From Bilabrum cf. latius (lineage: Eukaryota > Bigyra: Bicosoecida > Bigyra > Bicosoecida), in contig OZ237736.1 of the NCBI GenBank assembly GCA_965178125.1, forward strand, positions 496,001 through 560,000: a stretch of 64,000 nt of DNA, given 5' to 3'. A program made the translations under genes and the position numbers. Below, one piece after another: positions 1 through 13,000 of the stretch; the stretch's first letter is position 1; every line of letters starts with the position of its first letter. The notes under the pieces are model-generated. The model had not been told where the DNA came from, did no database searches, and saw only the letters and a program-made list of their open reading frames with translations.

Positions 1-1346
1 AGCCAATCAAAAAAGTGGCAAACTCATGGGAAGCCGTGTCGTCACCCTTGTATAATGTGAAGAATGTGGACATGTCGCTGTCGTGATCTAATTGCGCGCA
101 ACAAAGATTTTACCAGATACGATACCCTGCATTGGCGCGCCTCCCTTATCAGGCTGTGAGTGTGTGCCATGCGTAGAGAGTACTTATGCGATAGAACCCG
201 TTGTGTCGACTCCCAGGGATTATATCACACTGAGGAGTGTCGAAAGCCACCACCCCGCAAGACTGCGTAAAGATCTACAGGCCGTGGTGCCCTCAATGCC
301 GCACGTGACGCATGATATTCGGTATAAACAGATGCCACCCAAGTGCTCTGTATCGCCGGTCCTGCTGAATCATCTTGGCTGGAACCCCTTGCACCGCACG
401 TGTAGCTATGCTATTGCCGGCCATGAGGGGCTCACTAGACCTCGCCAGCACACGCCTGAAGCCGATTTGAGGGGGCGGGGGGCGGGGGGTGGGGGCCGAT
501 ATGGGAGATGTCAGGGCAGACCCACGGCGAGTCCTACGGCAGGGATTCCCTCGCAACAGCAAGCAGAGACAGACCTGGTGGAGACTCATGGGCAGGGCCA
601 TGGAAGAGAGAGGGCCCGATGGGTTGAGTCTCAAAACTGCAAGTCGTCACGTCTCAATCTTGGCCGCAAGCGCAACCACCCACATGATGCCACCAATACC
701 GCAACCACCGACACAGCACTGCACACTGCACCCTGCACTGCACACTGCACACACCGCCGGCGCAGACGTGCGACTCGGAGTCAAAAGCGCCTCGAAACGC
801 TGTCTAACCCTCCTCACAGGACGGAATCTGAATGAGCAGCATCCCGAGCCTTGCGGAACTTGTAATTTTATCATTCGAAAGCAAGCAGCACGATTTAGAG
901 CAGATTCTGTCTCGGGCCAACTTCTGGAGCTTGCCAGTTGCACTACAGAGCGCAGCCGCCTACGTCATTCCAGACTATGTGCTTTCTCGTTATCTATAGT
1001 AGCATTCTGGATAGCAAGACTTCGAAAATTTGTTTAAAATTCTAGGCCATGCAGCAAGACGACGCATGTGGGCCCTCGCCAAGCTGTGCTCCGATAGCTT
1101 CGAGGTATCGGAGCTAGGTTCCAGAGAATCTCGAGATTTATGCCTGCTAGAGCCTCCACTGGACAATTTGTACGGTAGAACATACAGTATACAAACTGAT
1201 TCGGTCACGTTGCATGATTTTGCGTTTTAGGTGGCTGGCTCAACTGAAGCCACGGAATTAATCGGCCTAAGATAGCAATTGAGAAAGGTGATTACATTCG
1301 TACAGTCCCTAAGCTAGATGTTACAACAATCTGTGCCGACGTCCAG
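1..1346. other. No supported gene; short low-complexity CTGCAC-type repeat
   Basis: I find no domain, signal peptide or convincing codon pattern in this stretch. Open frames on both strands (for example 92-835 and 489-1037, plus) overlap each other and are rich in His, Thr and Arg from simple sequence. Around 710-760 the DNA is a short imperfect repeat of CTGCAC/ACACTG units. It may hold intergenic DNA or the end of a gene lying to the left. Confidence 0.5.
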
Positions 1347-2060
1347 TCATGCGTTGGAGCGCAGACGGGTGCTGAAGCGTCGTACGGCGGGAGGTGCAAC
1401 CGAAGCATCTCCACCAGTGGCAGGTGCGGCAGTATCTAGTCGATAGCAATCGGATTTCACATCACGCAGAATCAAACTGATCAAGCCAAACAGCAGTACT
1501 CCTTCACTCAAATCAGGTCTTCGTTCAATTGCAAAGAGAGGCAGTCGGCCGTCTTGCAGGGCAACAACAGCAAAGATAGCCAAGCCGGCACAACTGAGCA
1601 GAGTCGTTGGTTCCAAACGCGCTGGAAGCATGCTCAAAGTTGGCCAAGGGACCCCTCCGCAGGTACAGCTTCGATTCATGCGATAGACCCGGAGAAGTTC
1701 CAGTCCTAGGAAGACGAGCACAGGTACTGAACCAGAATAGCAAGCGGCTGCCCACTCGAAGCGGGCACGTTCCCATGCATCCATGCGCGTGACGAGTGCA
1801 GTCCCGCAGCCGAGTACTGGCCACCGGCTTGCGCTGGCAAGGCGCATCCCCTCGGCTGGGCCAGCCACGCTGAAAGCAATGGGAGCAGGTGCTCCTTTGC
1901 TAATTGTCAGCCGCCTTGCTCCTCTGGCAGCGCCGAGACATCCCGTCAAGTCACCGCACAGATAGAGTCCTAGTCGGAGGCATGAGGGGAAATAGCACTT
2001 GAGAGCTGCTGGCAGGGCCACCGGGACGGGGCCAGCCAGAGTGAGCACTGGAGCGAGTGC
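1347..2060 (-). CDS. Membrane protein 3' exon, possibly PEX11-like
   Basis: An open frame on the minus strand ends at a TGA at 1347-1349 and is closed upstream by TGA at 2061. No ATG lies near its 5' end, so the start is probably in an upstream exon not located here. The C-terminal half has three hydrophobic stretches (around VPVLVFLGLELL, LLSCAGLAIFAVVAL and GVLLFGLISLIL). The order, namely an amphipathic N-part, a central membrane-associated block and a terminal G-x-x-S-L segment near the C-terminus, resembles PEX11 peroxisome-division proteins, but no motif is decisive. If correct, it would elongate peroxisomal membranes before fission. It is divergent to the LRR gene at 2212. It could equally be an unrelated membrane protein. 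Confidence 0.4.
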   Translation of the reverse strand, partial: ALAPVLTLAGPVPVALPAALKCYFPSCLRLGLYLCGDLTGCLGAARGARRLTISKGAPAPIAFSVAGPAEGMRLASASRWPVLGCGTALVTRMDAWERARFEWAAACYSGSVPVLVFLGLELLRVYRMNRSCTCGGVPWPTLSMLPARLEPTTLLSCAGLAIFAVVALQDGRLPLFAIERRPDLSEGVLLFGLISLILRDVKSDCYRLDTAAPATGGDASVAPPAVRRFSTRLRSNA

Positions 2061-2211
2061 TCAGGGATCTGGGCCTCACGGCCTGAATAAGACTGGCAGT
2101 GGCAGAGAAGAGGGTACAGCAGCTAGAGAATCAAAGCTAAAAAATGAAGCAAAGGCATCACACAAGCCCAGTGCAGATGCACTGGTGGCAGCATAGCGCA
2201 TTGTGCGTTCC

Positions 2212-3306
2212 ATGAGAGCGTGGCTCGGTAGGCTACGCCGCCCGAGCGAGCAGGTGTCCGCGCTTCGCAATGCAGTGCAGTTCCCGGCACACCCCGCGGT
2301 GCTGGAGCTCATGGGCGCAGGCACACTCGTGCATCCCTTGATCCTGCGTCCCGCCGCGCAGTGCATGCGGAACCTCAGGCGTCTCTCCTTGCGGGGATGC
2401 GAATCGCTGCAGACCGCCGAGGCAGTTCCGACGATCGTGCGGTCCTTCCCGCTGCTGGAGCTGCTGGACCTCAGCGGGTGCCGCCTGCTCCGAGATGCGG
2501 AATTGATCGCTATTGGGGGCGGGTTGATTCGGCTCCGGGTCCTCGAGGTCGCGACCTGCAGGCGGATTACTGGAGAGGGGCTCAAGGCGTTCGCCGAGGC
2601 CGTGCACACGACGCCTGTTTTGCAACCCGCAAGCAGCGGATAGGAGCACTATGAAGCTGTCAACGATGGGGACGCGTCGCATCCAGTGGAAGATGGAGCG
2701 AGCACCACTGGGGCAAAAGCAGTTGCTCGGGAGCAGGTGCTGCCAGCATCCTCAGGGGCAGGCACGGATGTATACACGAAGGGATCGGAGCACGTCCTGA
2801 GCAGAGGAGTAGGGGATTCCACTCCCGAAATCGAAGTTAGAGGGAGTGCAAGGGACACGGTTCCGGTTTCCGGGCCTCGGATGGTGCGGAAAGTGACTGA
2901 AATACCGGAAGTGGAGCCCGCGCTGAGCAAGCGGCTGGCGCCGCACGGTACCAGCCCGAAGCTGACCCTTGGGTAGCGCGCTCTGTAGACGTCCGCTCTG
3001 CGCTGCCTCAACCTCGCGGATTGCAGAGGCGTCGACGATGCCGGGGTGGCAGCACTCGGCCGAAAGCTGCCTGGGCTCCGTGACCTTTGCCTGTATGGGT
3101 GCCTGCAGCTTACGGGAAGGTGTGCGGATGGATTCGGACACTTGGATTGCAGGCTGCGACGCCTGAACACGGCGGGGGTGTACAAGTTCGGGCACGAAGC
3201 TAGCAGCTACCTGCTGCAAGCGAACCCCGGCCTGCTCTTGTACAACAACCCAAACGAGTTCGACAGCTCTACCAGGCTTGCAGGCGGGGAGCGTTGGCTG
3301 CTTTGA
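2212..3306 (+). CDS. Leucine-rich repeat protein (F-box/AMN1-type LRRs)
   Basis: This is a 364-residue single-exon frame from ATG 2212 to TGA 3304-3306, with in-frame TAG at 2641, 2974 and 2986. Cysteine-type leucine-rich repeats appear on both sides of the TAGs: LRRLSLRGCESLQTAEA and LELLDLSGCRLLRDAE near residues 57-105, and LRCLNLADCRGVDDAG with LRDLCLYGCLQLTG near residues 263-300. The motif continuing directly after TAG 2986 shows this is one gene. Between the two LRR blocks is a roughly 100-residue low-complexity insert. Such repeats usually mediate protein binding, often in SCF ubiquitin ligases; no F-box is visible. An upstream frame stays open through TAG 2194, so the start could lie further 5'. 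Confidence 0.75.
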
Positions 3307-3417
3307 CACGAACTTGATTTTTTCACTCAGGCCGCAACCGCACCGTTGTCCGCGCCAGCCCACCTTTGCATCTCGTTCTCCCGTTCTCGCACCAACTTGA
3401 AACCGGAACTCAACGCC

Positions 3418-5322
3418 ATGACCGGCCCGGGACCGCGAGAATCCGGGAACACACAAATTAGAAGCATTGATTCTGGCGACAAAATGGATAAACACGAAGA
3501 ACCCGCCCATTATTCGCATAAGCTTCCGGTGAAGCGCGACGATGATACCAAATGGAGGATCTACCGCCCTACTTTTAGTAGCGACGACTTCAAGATGTTG
3601 CTAGACCCCGCTTGGAACAGCCTGGCGAGGGATGGTAACCACCTTGCCATTGAGGTTCGGCAAATGACGCATGCCATGCCCCTGTCTGCCACGCCTCACG
3701 CGCTGACAGTGCTCCCACAGGACGACTCGGGGGATGGCGGGAAGGGGTCTAGTGGCAAGATCGCAACGTGTTTCTATACTTGCTATCCGGAAGGGTAGAA
3801 GAAGAGGACAGGCAAATATGACAGAGGCAAAGCATCGGGAAAGGGTGCAGCGAAAAAGAAGTCAAAAGAAGAAGGAGGCGATGCAGTCGGGCAAGTTATG
3901 TCAATTTTGGCTGGGGTGCCGGCATCCGATCGCCCTTGCGTTGAAATCCTAAGGAAACACACGCAAAGCGGCGACGTGTCAGTGGCACTGGCCCTTGAGG
4001 CGAGCATTGCAGTTTCAACTGGAATCGCTGCCGTGGTCCGATGCGGGATCCCATCAGCCATGGTCGCTACCTACATGCCGTCGGCTGCGAGAGATGACGG
4101 AAAAGGAGGCGAGCGAGTCGTGCCATCTCCTGTCCATGATGCCAGACTACACCAATCTGTGCTGTCTTACATGGGGAACGGTCAGGTGCTGCTCATCGGC
4201 GGCGAGGCCACGATGGCCGCCCTTGTCGAAGCAGCTGCCGCTGCCAAGGAGGAGCACCGTGACGGCGAGGCAGCACCCCCTGCTGCTGCTGCTGTTGTTG
4301 TTGTTGATGCTGTTGATGATAAGGCAAAAGCTGGTGCAGCTGCACGCGCGGCACCCGCAGCGGCACCAAAAGCGGCTGGGGAGCAAAGGCCGGGACCCAA
4401 GCCGAAGGCCAAGTGCGGCGTGGTGGCGATACCCCTAAGTCTACTTGCCGAGTCGCTTGCCCAGATAGGCGGCGTTGACACCAGTCCGGGGTCACACGGC
4501 ATGAAGTACGCCGCTGCCAGGATGACATTAGACGGTGAGGTGCTGGGCGGCGTCGCGGGCTACCTGCAGAAGGCGGGTGTGTTTGAGGAGGACCCGGATA
4601 GCGCGGCAAAGGCCCCTGGCCCCGCTCCTGCCCCCCCTTTGGGCCAACTCAAAGTGAAACTCAAGCCGAGGCTGCTCATGTGCTTCCAAGGGGCCGTGTT
4701 GGACGAGTGGAGCGGGTGCGCATCGAGTGGCGGAGCAGCAGCCGGAGTCGGAGCTGGAGCCGGGGAAGGCAGCTATGCTGGGATGAGAGAGAGGGCAGCC
4801 TCTGCAGTGGAGGCTGCACGGGCAGCGGAAAGCATGATGCGGGGGGATGCTCCTCTGGAGCATTTGAGGGAGGCGGCGGCCAGTGCGCTCCAAGGCGATG
4901 CAGGCGGGTCAGACGACAGGGCAAGTGCTGGGGCAAGCGTTGGATCGGGATCGGCGGCAGCGGGAGGTGCAGGGGGTAGCGAGGGAGTTGATGAAGGGGG
5001 AGGCAAGGCCAAAGCAGGCACCGATCAGCATTCAGTTGTGCTGAAGGCGAGCACGAAGCAGGTGCTTCTGAGCTATGAGGCGAGGATGGACGCCAAGACC
5101 GGCGTGTGGACGATACAGCTAAATCTGCCGGGCGGGAAGCGCAGATTCGCGGAAACAGACTGGGGATGTGCAATGCGCCACTTGAAGGATGAATCAGGCC
5201 TCGGGATTGAGCATTTGGAGCTGGCGGGGCTGCACCCAGTCGCTCGCACCATGGCGGATCCGCAGTGCTGGGCGGGGTCGATCCGGTTGGAGCTGATGCG
5301 ACTCTTTGTGTATTCTGATTGA
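3418..5322 (+). CDS. Nudix-like domain protein with degenerate Nudix box
   Basis: This is a 634-residue frame from ATG 3418 to TGA 5320-5322, with one TAG at 3796 inside a Lys-rich linker. The centre is low-complexity (Ala, Gly, Lys). The C-terminal 100 residues resemble a Nudix hydrolase: a strand VLLSYEARM, then LPGGKRRFAETDW, then a helix AMRHLKDESGLGIEHLEL. The canonical box is G-x5-E-x7-R-E-U-x-E-E-x-G-U. Here the first G, the E, the R and the final E-x-G-L are kept, but R-E became R-H and E-E became D-E. Two metal-site positions are therefore changed, so catalysis is uncertain; it may bind rather than cleave nucleotide diphosphates. Sequence upstream of ATG 3418 stays open but has no ATG. 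Confidence 0.6.
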
Positions 5323-5422
5323 CAAGGTGACTGCTACGTGAAAACAGACTATACAGCTGCAGAATTATAGCAGCAGATTACGATGCGAAACCCATTTCTG
5401 CCAGGCATACCCTGTAGCTACC

Positions 5423-6872
5423 TCATCTTGCCACCACTCCGGGCTGTGCGGCTGCTGCAGGCTGGGGTGCTGCTGCCGCGGGCTGTGGTGCTGCTGCCGC
5501 CGGCTGGGGTGCTGCTGCCGCCGGCTGGGGTGCTGCTGCCGCGGGCTGGGGTGCTGCTGCCGCGGGCTGTGGTGCTGCTGCCGCCGGCTGGGGTGCTGCT
5601 GCCGCGGGCTGTGCTGCTGCCGCCGCGGGCTGGGGTGCTGCTGCCGCGGGCTGGGGTGCTGCTGCCGCCGGCTGGGGTGCTGCTGCTGCCTCTGCCTCTT
5701 GCTGCTTCGCCGCGCCACCCGTTGCCGCCGCGGTTGCAGCGGCGGGCGGGTCAATTGGCTTGCCGATCCACGCAGGTGGATCTTGTGCCTTCATTACGTC
5801 AACAAACCCCTTCAGGTGAACCTTCTCTCGGAATTCGGCGACGCACTCCCTGAATTCCTCCTCGTTTGCCTCCCAGTCCTCGGCGGGCTCAAACTCCTCT
5901 GGGGCCTTCGCAGGCACCTCCTCGAAGGTAAGGCCCATGTCGCAGATCTCTTCGTTTATATAGCCGAGCAGCTGCGGGGTTAAACGAATGTAGAGGCAGA
6001 TGTGGCGTACGATGCTGAGCCAGGAGACGCTTCGGGCAGCACGCAGGTGTCCACCAAATGCTCACGTCTTTCTCCAGCTCTTTGTTAGCTAGAAAAAGGG
6101 TAAATTCTAGCATCCGGTTCCAGTACTCCCGGACGTTGCCTCCGTCCTCAAAGAGGTATCCTTCAAGCCGCTTCCGCCGCTCATCTTCTGTCGAATCTGG
6201 GATCGCGTTGATCATCTGAACAAGATCCAGCTCCAGCCTTCGTGATGCCTGCGAAGTTATTAGGTATACACAGCAAGGCCAACCTCGTACAATCATATCC
6301 AAACACGGCAATTTGCATGTGTCGCGATAGTAATCGAAACAACACACGGATTTCTCACAATGCTAATTCGCCATACTCCCAAGTTCGCCGCAGAACCTTT
6401 TGTAGCATGACAGTGATGCTTCAGTTGGAACTCAAGGTCGACAATCTTGTTTCCAGGCGCATCGACGCGGAGCTTCTTGTCTCGGCGGTATGCGTCCAAC
6501 AGCTGCATGAAGTCCCTTAGATGCTCGACGGCGTCCTCCCAGAAAGTTACTAGTAATTCCACCGGCAATGCCTCATTTGGGAAGATCTCATCTCTGTCTT
6601 CGGCATCCGTAGTCTGCAAAATTGGGAGGCTAGAAGTACTAGGTTGTCGGGTGGCAATGAGCCGCCGCGAAGTACAGCTAAGCATAATCACGACCCTGCA
6701 AGCAAAGCCATATCATTCTAGGGTTCAACTTCTAAAGAAAGCTCACGTTGCAGTACAGCTGCTTGATCTCGACGACATCAACTTCGTCATACGACTTGCC
6801 GTCCATTGGAAAAGGCTTCACTGCAAGTCTTCCCCCACCACCAAGATCTGTTACGCCTGCCATAGACGCCAT
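5423..6872 (-). CDS. Unknown protein, four exons, Pro/Ala repeat tail
   Basis: I model four exons with phase-0 GT-AG introns: 6872-6747, 6613-6377, 6248-6066 and 5971-5423, giving 364 residues from ATG 6872 to TGA 5423. Introns are 133, 128 and 94 nt, with GTGAGC or GTATGG donors and GCAG acceptors. The body is acidic and mostly helical (for example LLVTFWEDAVEHLRDFMQLL, REYWNRMLEFTLFLANKELE). The last third is a repeat of PQPAAAA. There are no in-frame TAGs, in contrast to most neighbours. I do not recognise the family. The second donor could be placed differently, so small boundary errors are possible. Its 3' end faces the Nudix-like gene. Confidence 0.6.
5444..5690 (-). repeat. Minisatellite encoding (PQPAAAA)n
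   Basis: About twelve imperfect 21-nt units of the type GGGGTGCTGCTGCCGCGGGC (plus strand) run in tandem. On the minus strand they encode PQPAAAA repeats at the end of the four-exon gene. Unit variants differ mainly at C/G third positions, and one unit has a deletion. Confidence 0.85.
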
Positions 6873-7076
6873 GGGATACCGCTGAAGACCGAGCTAATGG
6901 AGTGGCTTTGGGAACCTCCAGTTGTTTCCGCGTGGCAATTAATGTCCTCGGTCCGGTGGGCCACTCCAGCGGAACCAACGGCGCCGCGCATAATCCACCG
7001 GTTGGTCGCAGAACTCGAAGCTCGATATTCGACGGCGACTGAACAACAACAATCTTTAGTACAATGCACTACATCT

Positions 7077-10000
7077 TTATACCTCCGCACTCGGTTTGGT
7101 CCCTGGTCTCGCCGCCAACGCGCCACCAGTCACGCCTCTGCTGCTTCTTCCTCGCCCCCGACCTGCACCGCGGCCCCTACCCCTGCCACGACCCCTGCCC
7201 GCACTCGACAGTCTCTTCACTGCAGCAGTAGCTGCTGCTCCCCTCCCTTCAGCAGAGGAGGCAGCTCCCGGAGGACCGGACCCCCCGCGGCCCTGTAGAG
7301 CGGCGAGCGTGTCCAGCAGCTGCTCCGATCTAACTTCATGCCTCACCGCTGCTTGTGCCCTCGCCACACGAACCGAGAGCGCTTCGCCCGTCCCACCCGC
7401 GGCTCCGCTCCCCCCACCGGACCCGAACCCACCCCCCATCGGAGACATCATGCCGGCACTGGCAGAAGAAGACCCGGGGCCATCGGAGAACACGATGCTC
7501 CCCATCCCCGTCACCCGAACGCGGCCGTGCATCCCGACGGATCCTAGAGGACCGGGCGACTCGCCCCGCTCCGATTCCGCGTTGTTCCCCGGGCCCTTGT
7601 TCCCTGCCTCCGCGCCACCAGATCCGGCCTCGTCCTGCTCGCTGCCGCTATGGTTCGCTGCTCGTCCAACCCCGGCGCCAGTCCCCGAGGCCGAGGCTGG
7701 CAAGGCTTGCTGTTTCCGATCGAGAGGTCCATCTCCAGGGCCTGTACCACCACGCGATGCACCTGATGTGCCGCTGCTAGCGCTTCCGCTGCGAAGGCTG
7801 GAGGCACCGTCCGAGCGAGCCGCTGAGCCCGGCCGCATCCGTCCGTTGCGGCTCCCAGCACCACCATGCGATGCACCGGAAAGGCCTCCGATCAGCGGAG
7901 ACACGGCCGCAAACGAACCGGAGCGCTGCACCTGCTTGAACGCGTCCCCGTGGCCTAGATCAGCAGCACCCAGCAGCAGGGGCGACCCAGGCACGCCACC
8001 GCTGCCGCCTCCACCAAACGACCAGCTGGAGCCGCGAGTGTGGCCGCGGCCCGAGCCAGGCCTGCCACCCCCTTGTATAAACTGAAGGGACGCCTAAAGC
8101 AGCATGCCGCACTCTCGAGCGGCTGCAGATGATCGCGATGCAAGGGCATCTGAGGGGCCGGGCCTGCCCAGCAGACCCAAGTCAGATTGCAGCCAATCGT
8201 ACCAGCTCGACCCGGACACCTGCCCCCCCACGCGACCGGGTGGGTCGGGGGACAGCCCCGCTGCGTGTGCATCCGGGGATCGAATCCCGCTTGCGGCCAA
8301 AAAGGTATCCGTGAGGCCGCGCTGCCGCCCCACCACCCCGCCTTGGGTCACAAGTGCGCGCAGGATAACCACGCCCGCACCCCCAGCAAGAAGAACGGCA
8401 AGGGTAACCCCGCCCGGGGCCGAAGCGACCCCGGCGCTGCCCTCGGCGCCACCATGCCGCAAGGGTTCATCCTCCAAGCCAGACACGAAGGCAACACCGA
8501 TCACAGGAGTTCCAAACCGCCACACTGCAGCCGGCGGGTGATTCCATACACCCAGGGCCCTGACATCTCCGCCATCTCCGCTGCCGACCTCACCAGAAGC
8601 GCCGGAAGACGAAGCGTGCCGCCGCAGCTTGGAGAATAGCTTGCCGTCTTCCCCATCTCCTGCCTGCTTGGAATCTGAGCCGTCCGTGCTGCCGGCGCGC
8701 GTGCTGCCCCACTAACCTTGCTCTCGTGCTGCCAGCTCAGTCCCAGTCAGCACGCATGCAGTTGGTGTGCGAGTCAGCAGCACCTCCCCCGAGGCCGTGC
8801 CAGTCACTCGCAAGGTAGATCCATCTGGTGCTTTCCCTACACAGGTGGACAAAGGAGCATGCCGGAGAGCTGCCGCTGCCACGTCCTCATCTTCGGCTTC
8901 GAACCCCTCCTACCGCCCCGATCGCACGACGGCGGCGGCAGCTTGCGCAGCTCGAGACCAGGTCCCCATGCTCTCCCAACCGTGCAAAGAGCTAGAGGAA
9001 GCCCACCCAGGAATAGCGGCGACTTCGTGAGGCGCAGCAATCTTGCCAGACCCCGACCACGGCAGCCAGACCCTTGTTGTGTGGCTGGCGTCAGCGATGC
9101 GGAGCGCTCGAAAATCAGAAGAGAAGTCCAGCGACACGATGCGAGGCTCAGTCGCACCTCGGATCATCTTGCCCCTGCTTCCACTCCCCGCCCCTCCGCT
9201 GGCTGGTCTACGGTCCGACGACCGACCGCTGCGGGGCGTGCGCGAGCCCTGTCGCCTGACCGGGGTTGCCATACCTGAGCGGGTGCTTCTGCCTCCCAAT
9301 CCTGCCGAAGACACGGCACTTGCCCCGCCGTCCACGAGCGAGAGCTGGCGCTTTCTCAGCAGCCGAGCAGCTTCCTTTCTGCCCCCCGAGCCGGTTGCGG
9401 GAGCCAGGAGCTCGACCACCCCGTCGCAATACCCTGCAGCGAGGAAGCCCCCCTTGCCTGCTGCAAACCGAAGGCACGTCGGGTACGTTCTGCCACGCTG
9501 TGGCACCGCCACGGCACTCGCTGGGCCGAACACCAGCGTTTCGGCCTCGCCGGGATCCTCCTCACCGGTGCCAGTGCTGCCGCTGCTCTTGCTGCGGATG
9601 AGGTCGCCTGATCCAAGTCCTGACCTCTGCAGAGCTTCCAGGCGCTGCCTGCCGCCAGCACTTGCCGGTGGCTCCACCATTGAAGCAGCGAGCTTCACCG
9701 TCACGAGGGTAGGGGCATGACTGGCATGGTGCGCATCGTCTGGACTCAGCGTCTTGATCACATCGTGCTGCACCGACTGCAAGCCTACTCCTATCGTGGA
9801 ACGGTCAGGGGACACATCGATTGCAGTAATCGCCTGCCCCCACTTGCTGAGCTGCTAGAAGCACAGCCGACTGCCCAGCTGAGCATCCCATGCCTCTAAC
9901 ACACCGTTCTGTCTACCTACCAGCAGCACCGGGAAAATTGGATGCGAAGCTATCGCGGTCATTGGATCGCCCCTTCCAGCCAGCACAGTCCCGACTGCAG

Positions 10001-13000
10001 CTCTAGCAATGGAAGCAGGGTGTGCAGAAGCGGGTCCCGCCGACCCGGTGCTGCAGGCTCCCACCGCCGCCTAGAAGTAGGCGTGCGGCCACCCGACCAG
10101 AGACACCTCCCCGATGGCAGACACGGCAGCGGCAGCAAAGGGGTGCATCTGGCTTGCCAGGTCTGTGCTGCTGCGGAGTGACGGGTTGCCGCTCGTGGCT
10201 GCAGACCCAAACTTAAACGACTTTGCCCTATTGGCACTGACCCCACGCTGCGCAATACCCTCGTCGAACGATGAGCGAGGTGGCAGCATCCCAGCACCTG
10301 ACTTGAATACAAGGCAGCCAATTGCGCCTTGCATTGCCTGCAGCGTGGTACCGCATTTCGAAAGGCTCTGGGGAAAGGGAACTGGCTCCGACAGCCTTGG
10401 GTCCACCTCATCTGCGCTAAGCGGTCCAGTGTCACTTGATGTATCTCGACGGTGCAACCCCACCCCATCCGCTGTCAGCTCCACGGACCATCTGCTCATG
10501 GTGCCATCAGATGACCCAACGCAAATGTCGATCGCGTCATTAAGCACGAGGCCGTCACTCGCCCCATCGCTGCTCATGCTTGCACCGTCCAGGTTGGATC
10601 TGACGCACGCCAGTGCCATGATCGAGACCCCCCCCGGCCTCACTTGTGCCACTAGTTCCGTGCTAGACGTGGTCGAGTTGCTACCCTTGTTTCCCTGCAA
10701 GGCTGGCAGACCGGGCGATCCAGTACTGGGCCAGGACGACGCGGATGCGTAAGCACCGCCAAACAGCCACTCGATCTAGTTGCTGGTGGGCACGTCGATT
10801 GACTGCGCGATGGGTTGCAGCGCTCCGCTAGCATCGGGGCGCACGGTCATCGCTGGCGCGACCGGGACGCAAAACACTGAGATGGTCCCGTCTGTCGCAC
10901 CGAAGCAAGCAGCAACGACATCGGGCCACTGCCGGCTGTCGTCATCTTCCTCGCCACCCCTTTCGAACCACGGCCTCACTACCCCTGCAGATACCGACAC
11001 GTACTTGGCTTGCGAAGGCGGCTTGCGCAAGGGGGCGGCATCTTCCGTGTCGGAGTCCAAATCGGAGCCATCTGGAGTGGCCGGCACGGAGGGCGGCAGG
11101 CCCAAAAAGTGTGCTGAAGGGGCATCGAGAAGACCGGAGCAGTGAACGGTGCAGCTCGAGGCATTCTACCCCGCGCCGCAGCCGTCCGACGCGGCCAGAG
11201 AAACAGGTGTATCCTCCGTAGAAGCGGTACCCACTGCGCCCACGCAAATTCCAAGCACTGCGCGTATGCCTGGTCCTGCCAGCACGACCGAGTAGGCTTG
11301 CCTCGATTCTGCCTGGGGTGACGCGTGCGATGGGGAAGGCGGGGCAGGGCCAACCGTGATCCCTCCATCGAGAGTCAGTTTCGCGCTCTCATGCGGCGCG
11401 TGACCCGAGCCCGAGCGCGACCACGAGTTTGTTTGCTTCGTCACAAGCACGGTGGTTTGCACGACGGACATTCCCACGGCCTCAGCAGGCTGGCCAGCAC
11501 GCCCGGCCCCGCACTGCTGGTGCGTCCCAACGACATCTTCCCAGCACATAAGCAGTCTGCCACGGCTCGCCACATTTGCAAAACAGCCGGCAAAGCCGGC
11601 TCGCTTCTGCCGAAGTCTCTCTTTCCTGAGCGCCAACGCAAAGGTCCGGGTGGCAAGCGACGGCCGATTCGTGCCCAAAGGGGCAGACCCGACCGAAGAC
11701 TTCGGCGTATCAGACGCGGGTTCCAGCTCCGAGCTGTCTGCGCTGTCTCCCCCGGAGGTGGTCCTTCCGGTGCTATCAGCAGCACTTCGTGCAGCTGCTT
11801 GCTCGATGGAGGCCGGCAGCAGGCCGGCAGCCTTCTCCCCGAGCATGCTTGCAGCGGCAACAGACTCTGCTAGGTCGGGCTCGGTGCGATTCAAAGCCAG
11901 CCAAGCGGTGCTCGCGCTCACATCCTGCGCAACAGCTGCTGGCAAAGAACCGCCTCGTTCCATCTCCTGCTCCACGTCTTGTCGCGGAACGAAAGGGATG
12001 GCAGGCACACTGGCCGATTGCGCCCAGGACCACAAAGAGACCGACTGCTTGCCCCTTTGCTAACCCGCCGACAAATCAGACCTTGCGCGGCCAAGGAGCA
12101 CGAGAAACTACCCGTCTGGAGTGAACTGGAGGGCAGAAATTCCGCTGGAATGCACGCCAGCGCTGCAGCTCATGACCGCGACAACCGTGCCGTGCTAGGC
12201 GTGCACAACTGCAACGCAAGGTGCCGCGGCACTCCCAGCAGACTGCGCGGCTCTGCCAGCAAATCGAGCCGCGGGAGATGACGGTGGAGGACGACTGACG
12301 GCACTTTTGCGACCCTTTCGACCAAGCAAGCTGGGGTTCCCCGAGCCCTGGTCTATACGAACCCTCCACGCTACCGCCAGCAGCGGCATGCTGGGATGGG
12401 AGGCGACGCAGTCGATGCGGCCCGGGAAGATTGCCAAGGCATTCTGCTGCGTTGAGCCAAAGGCCCATGGTACGGATCTGGCCGTTCCGTGCGCATCCTG
12501 CGCCGCAGCATCCAGGAGCCAGCGTGCCTGCCCCTGCGGTGGATCGACTCGCATCAGCACGGTGCCATGCGCGACCGCCATCGATCCAGTACCTGGGTCG
12601 ATCAGCGCGGCGCACTGCCGTCCCAAGGAAATCGCACCTCCGGGTGCGCTAGTCGAGTGCAATACCGACGATGGTCCGGAGGAAACCAGGCGGGGCAAGA
12701 GAAGTGTGTCCACGGGTCTGCTCGCAATGGCAGCGATGGTCCTACGCATGCCCTTTAGAGGGGAAGCGAGACCGAGGCTACCGTGACTATGCGCATTGGC
12801 CTCGCTATGCCTACTGTTTCCAAGGCCCAAGGACCCCGCGCTGCTTCCTAGCGAGGCAGTGGCAGCGCTTCGGTGACCCGCCCTCGACCTGCGCGCGCCC
12901 GGCGGCGACTTGCCTGGCGAGCTGCCTTCGTCCTCTGTGAGCCAGGAGGGGAGGACGGATGTGCCCTGCTGCGGCCAGTAGCCAACTTCCGAGCAGCCAG

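Noticed and set aside
92-1037. Two overlapping open frames on the plus strand
   Set aside because: Composition comes from simple repeats, the frames overlap each other and an opposite-strand frame, and no domain or good start context is visible.
8262-8300. tRNA T-arm-like sequence (GGGGATCGAATCCCGC)
   Set aside because: It is a short palindrome inside the WD40 coding frame; no acceptor stem, D-arm or anticodon arm could be matched at proper spacing.
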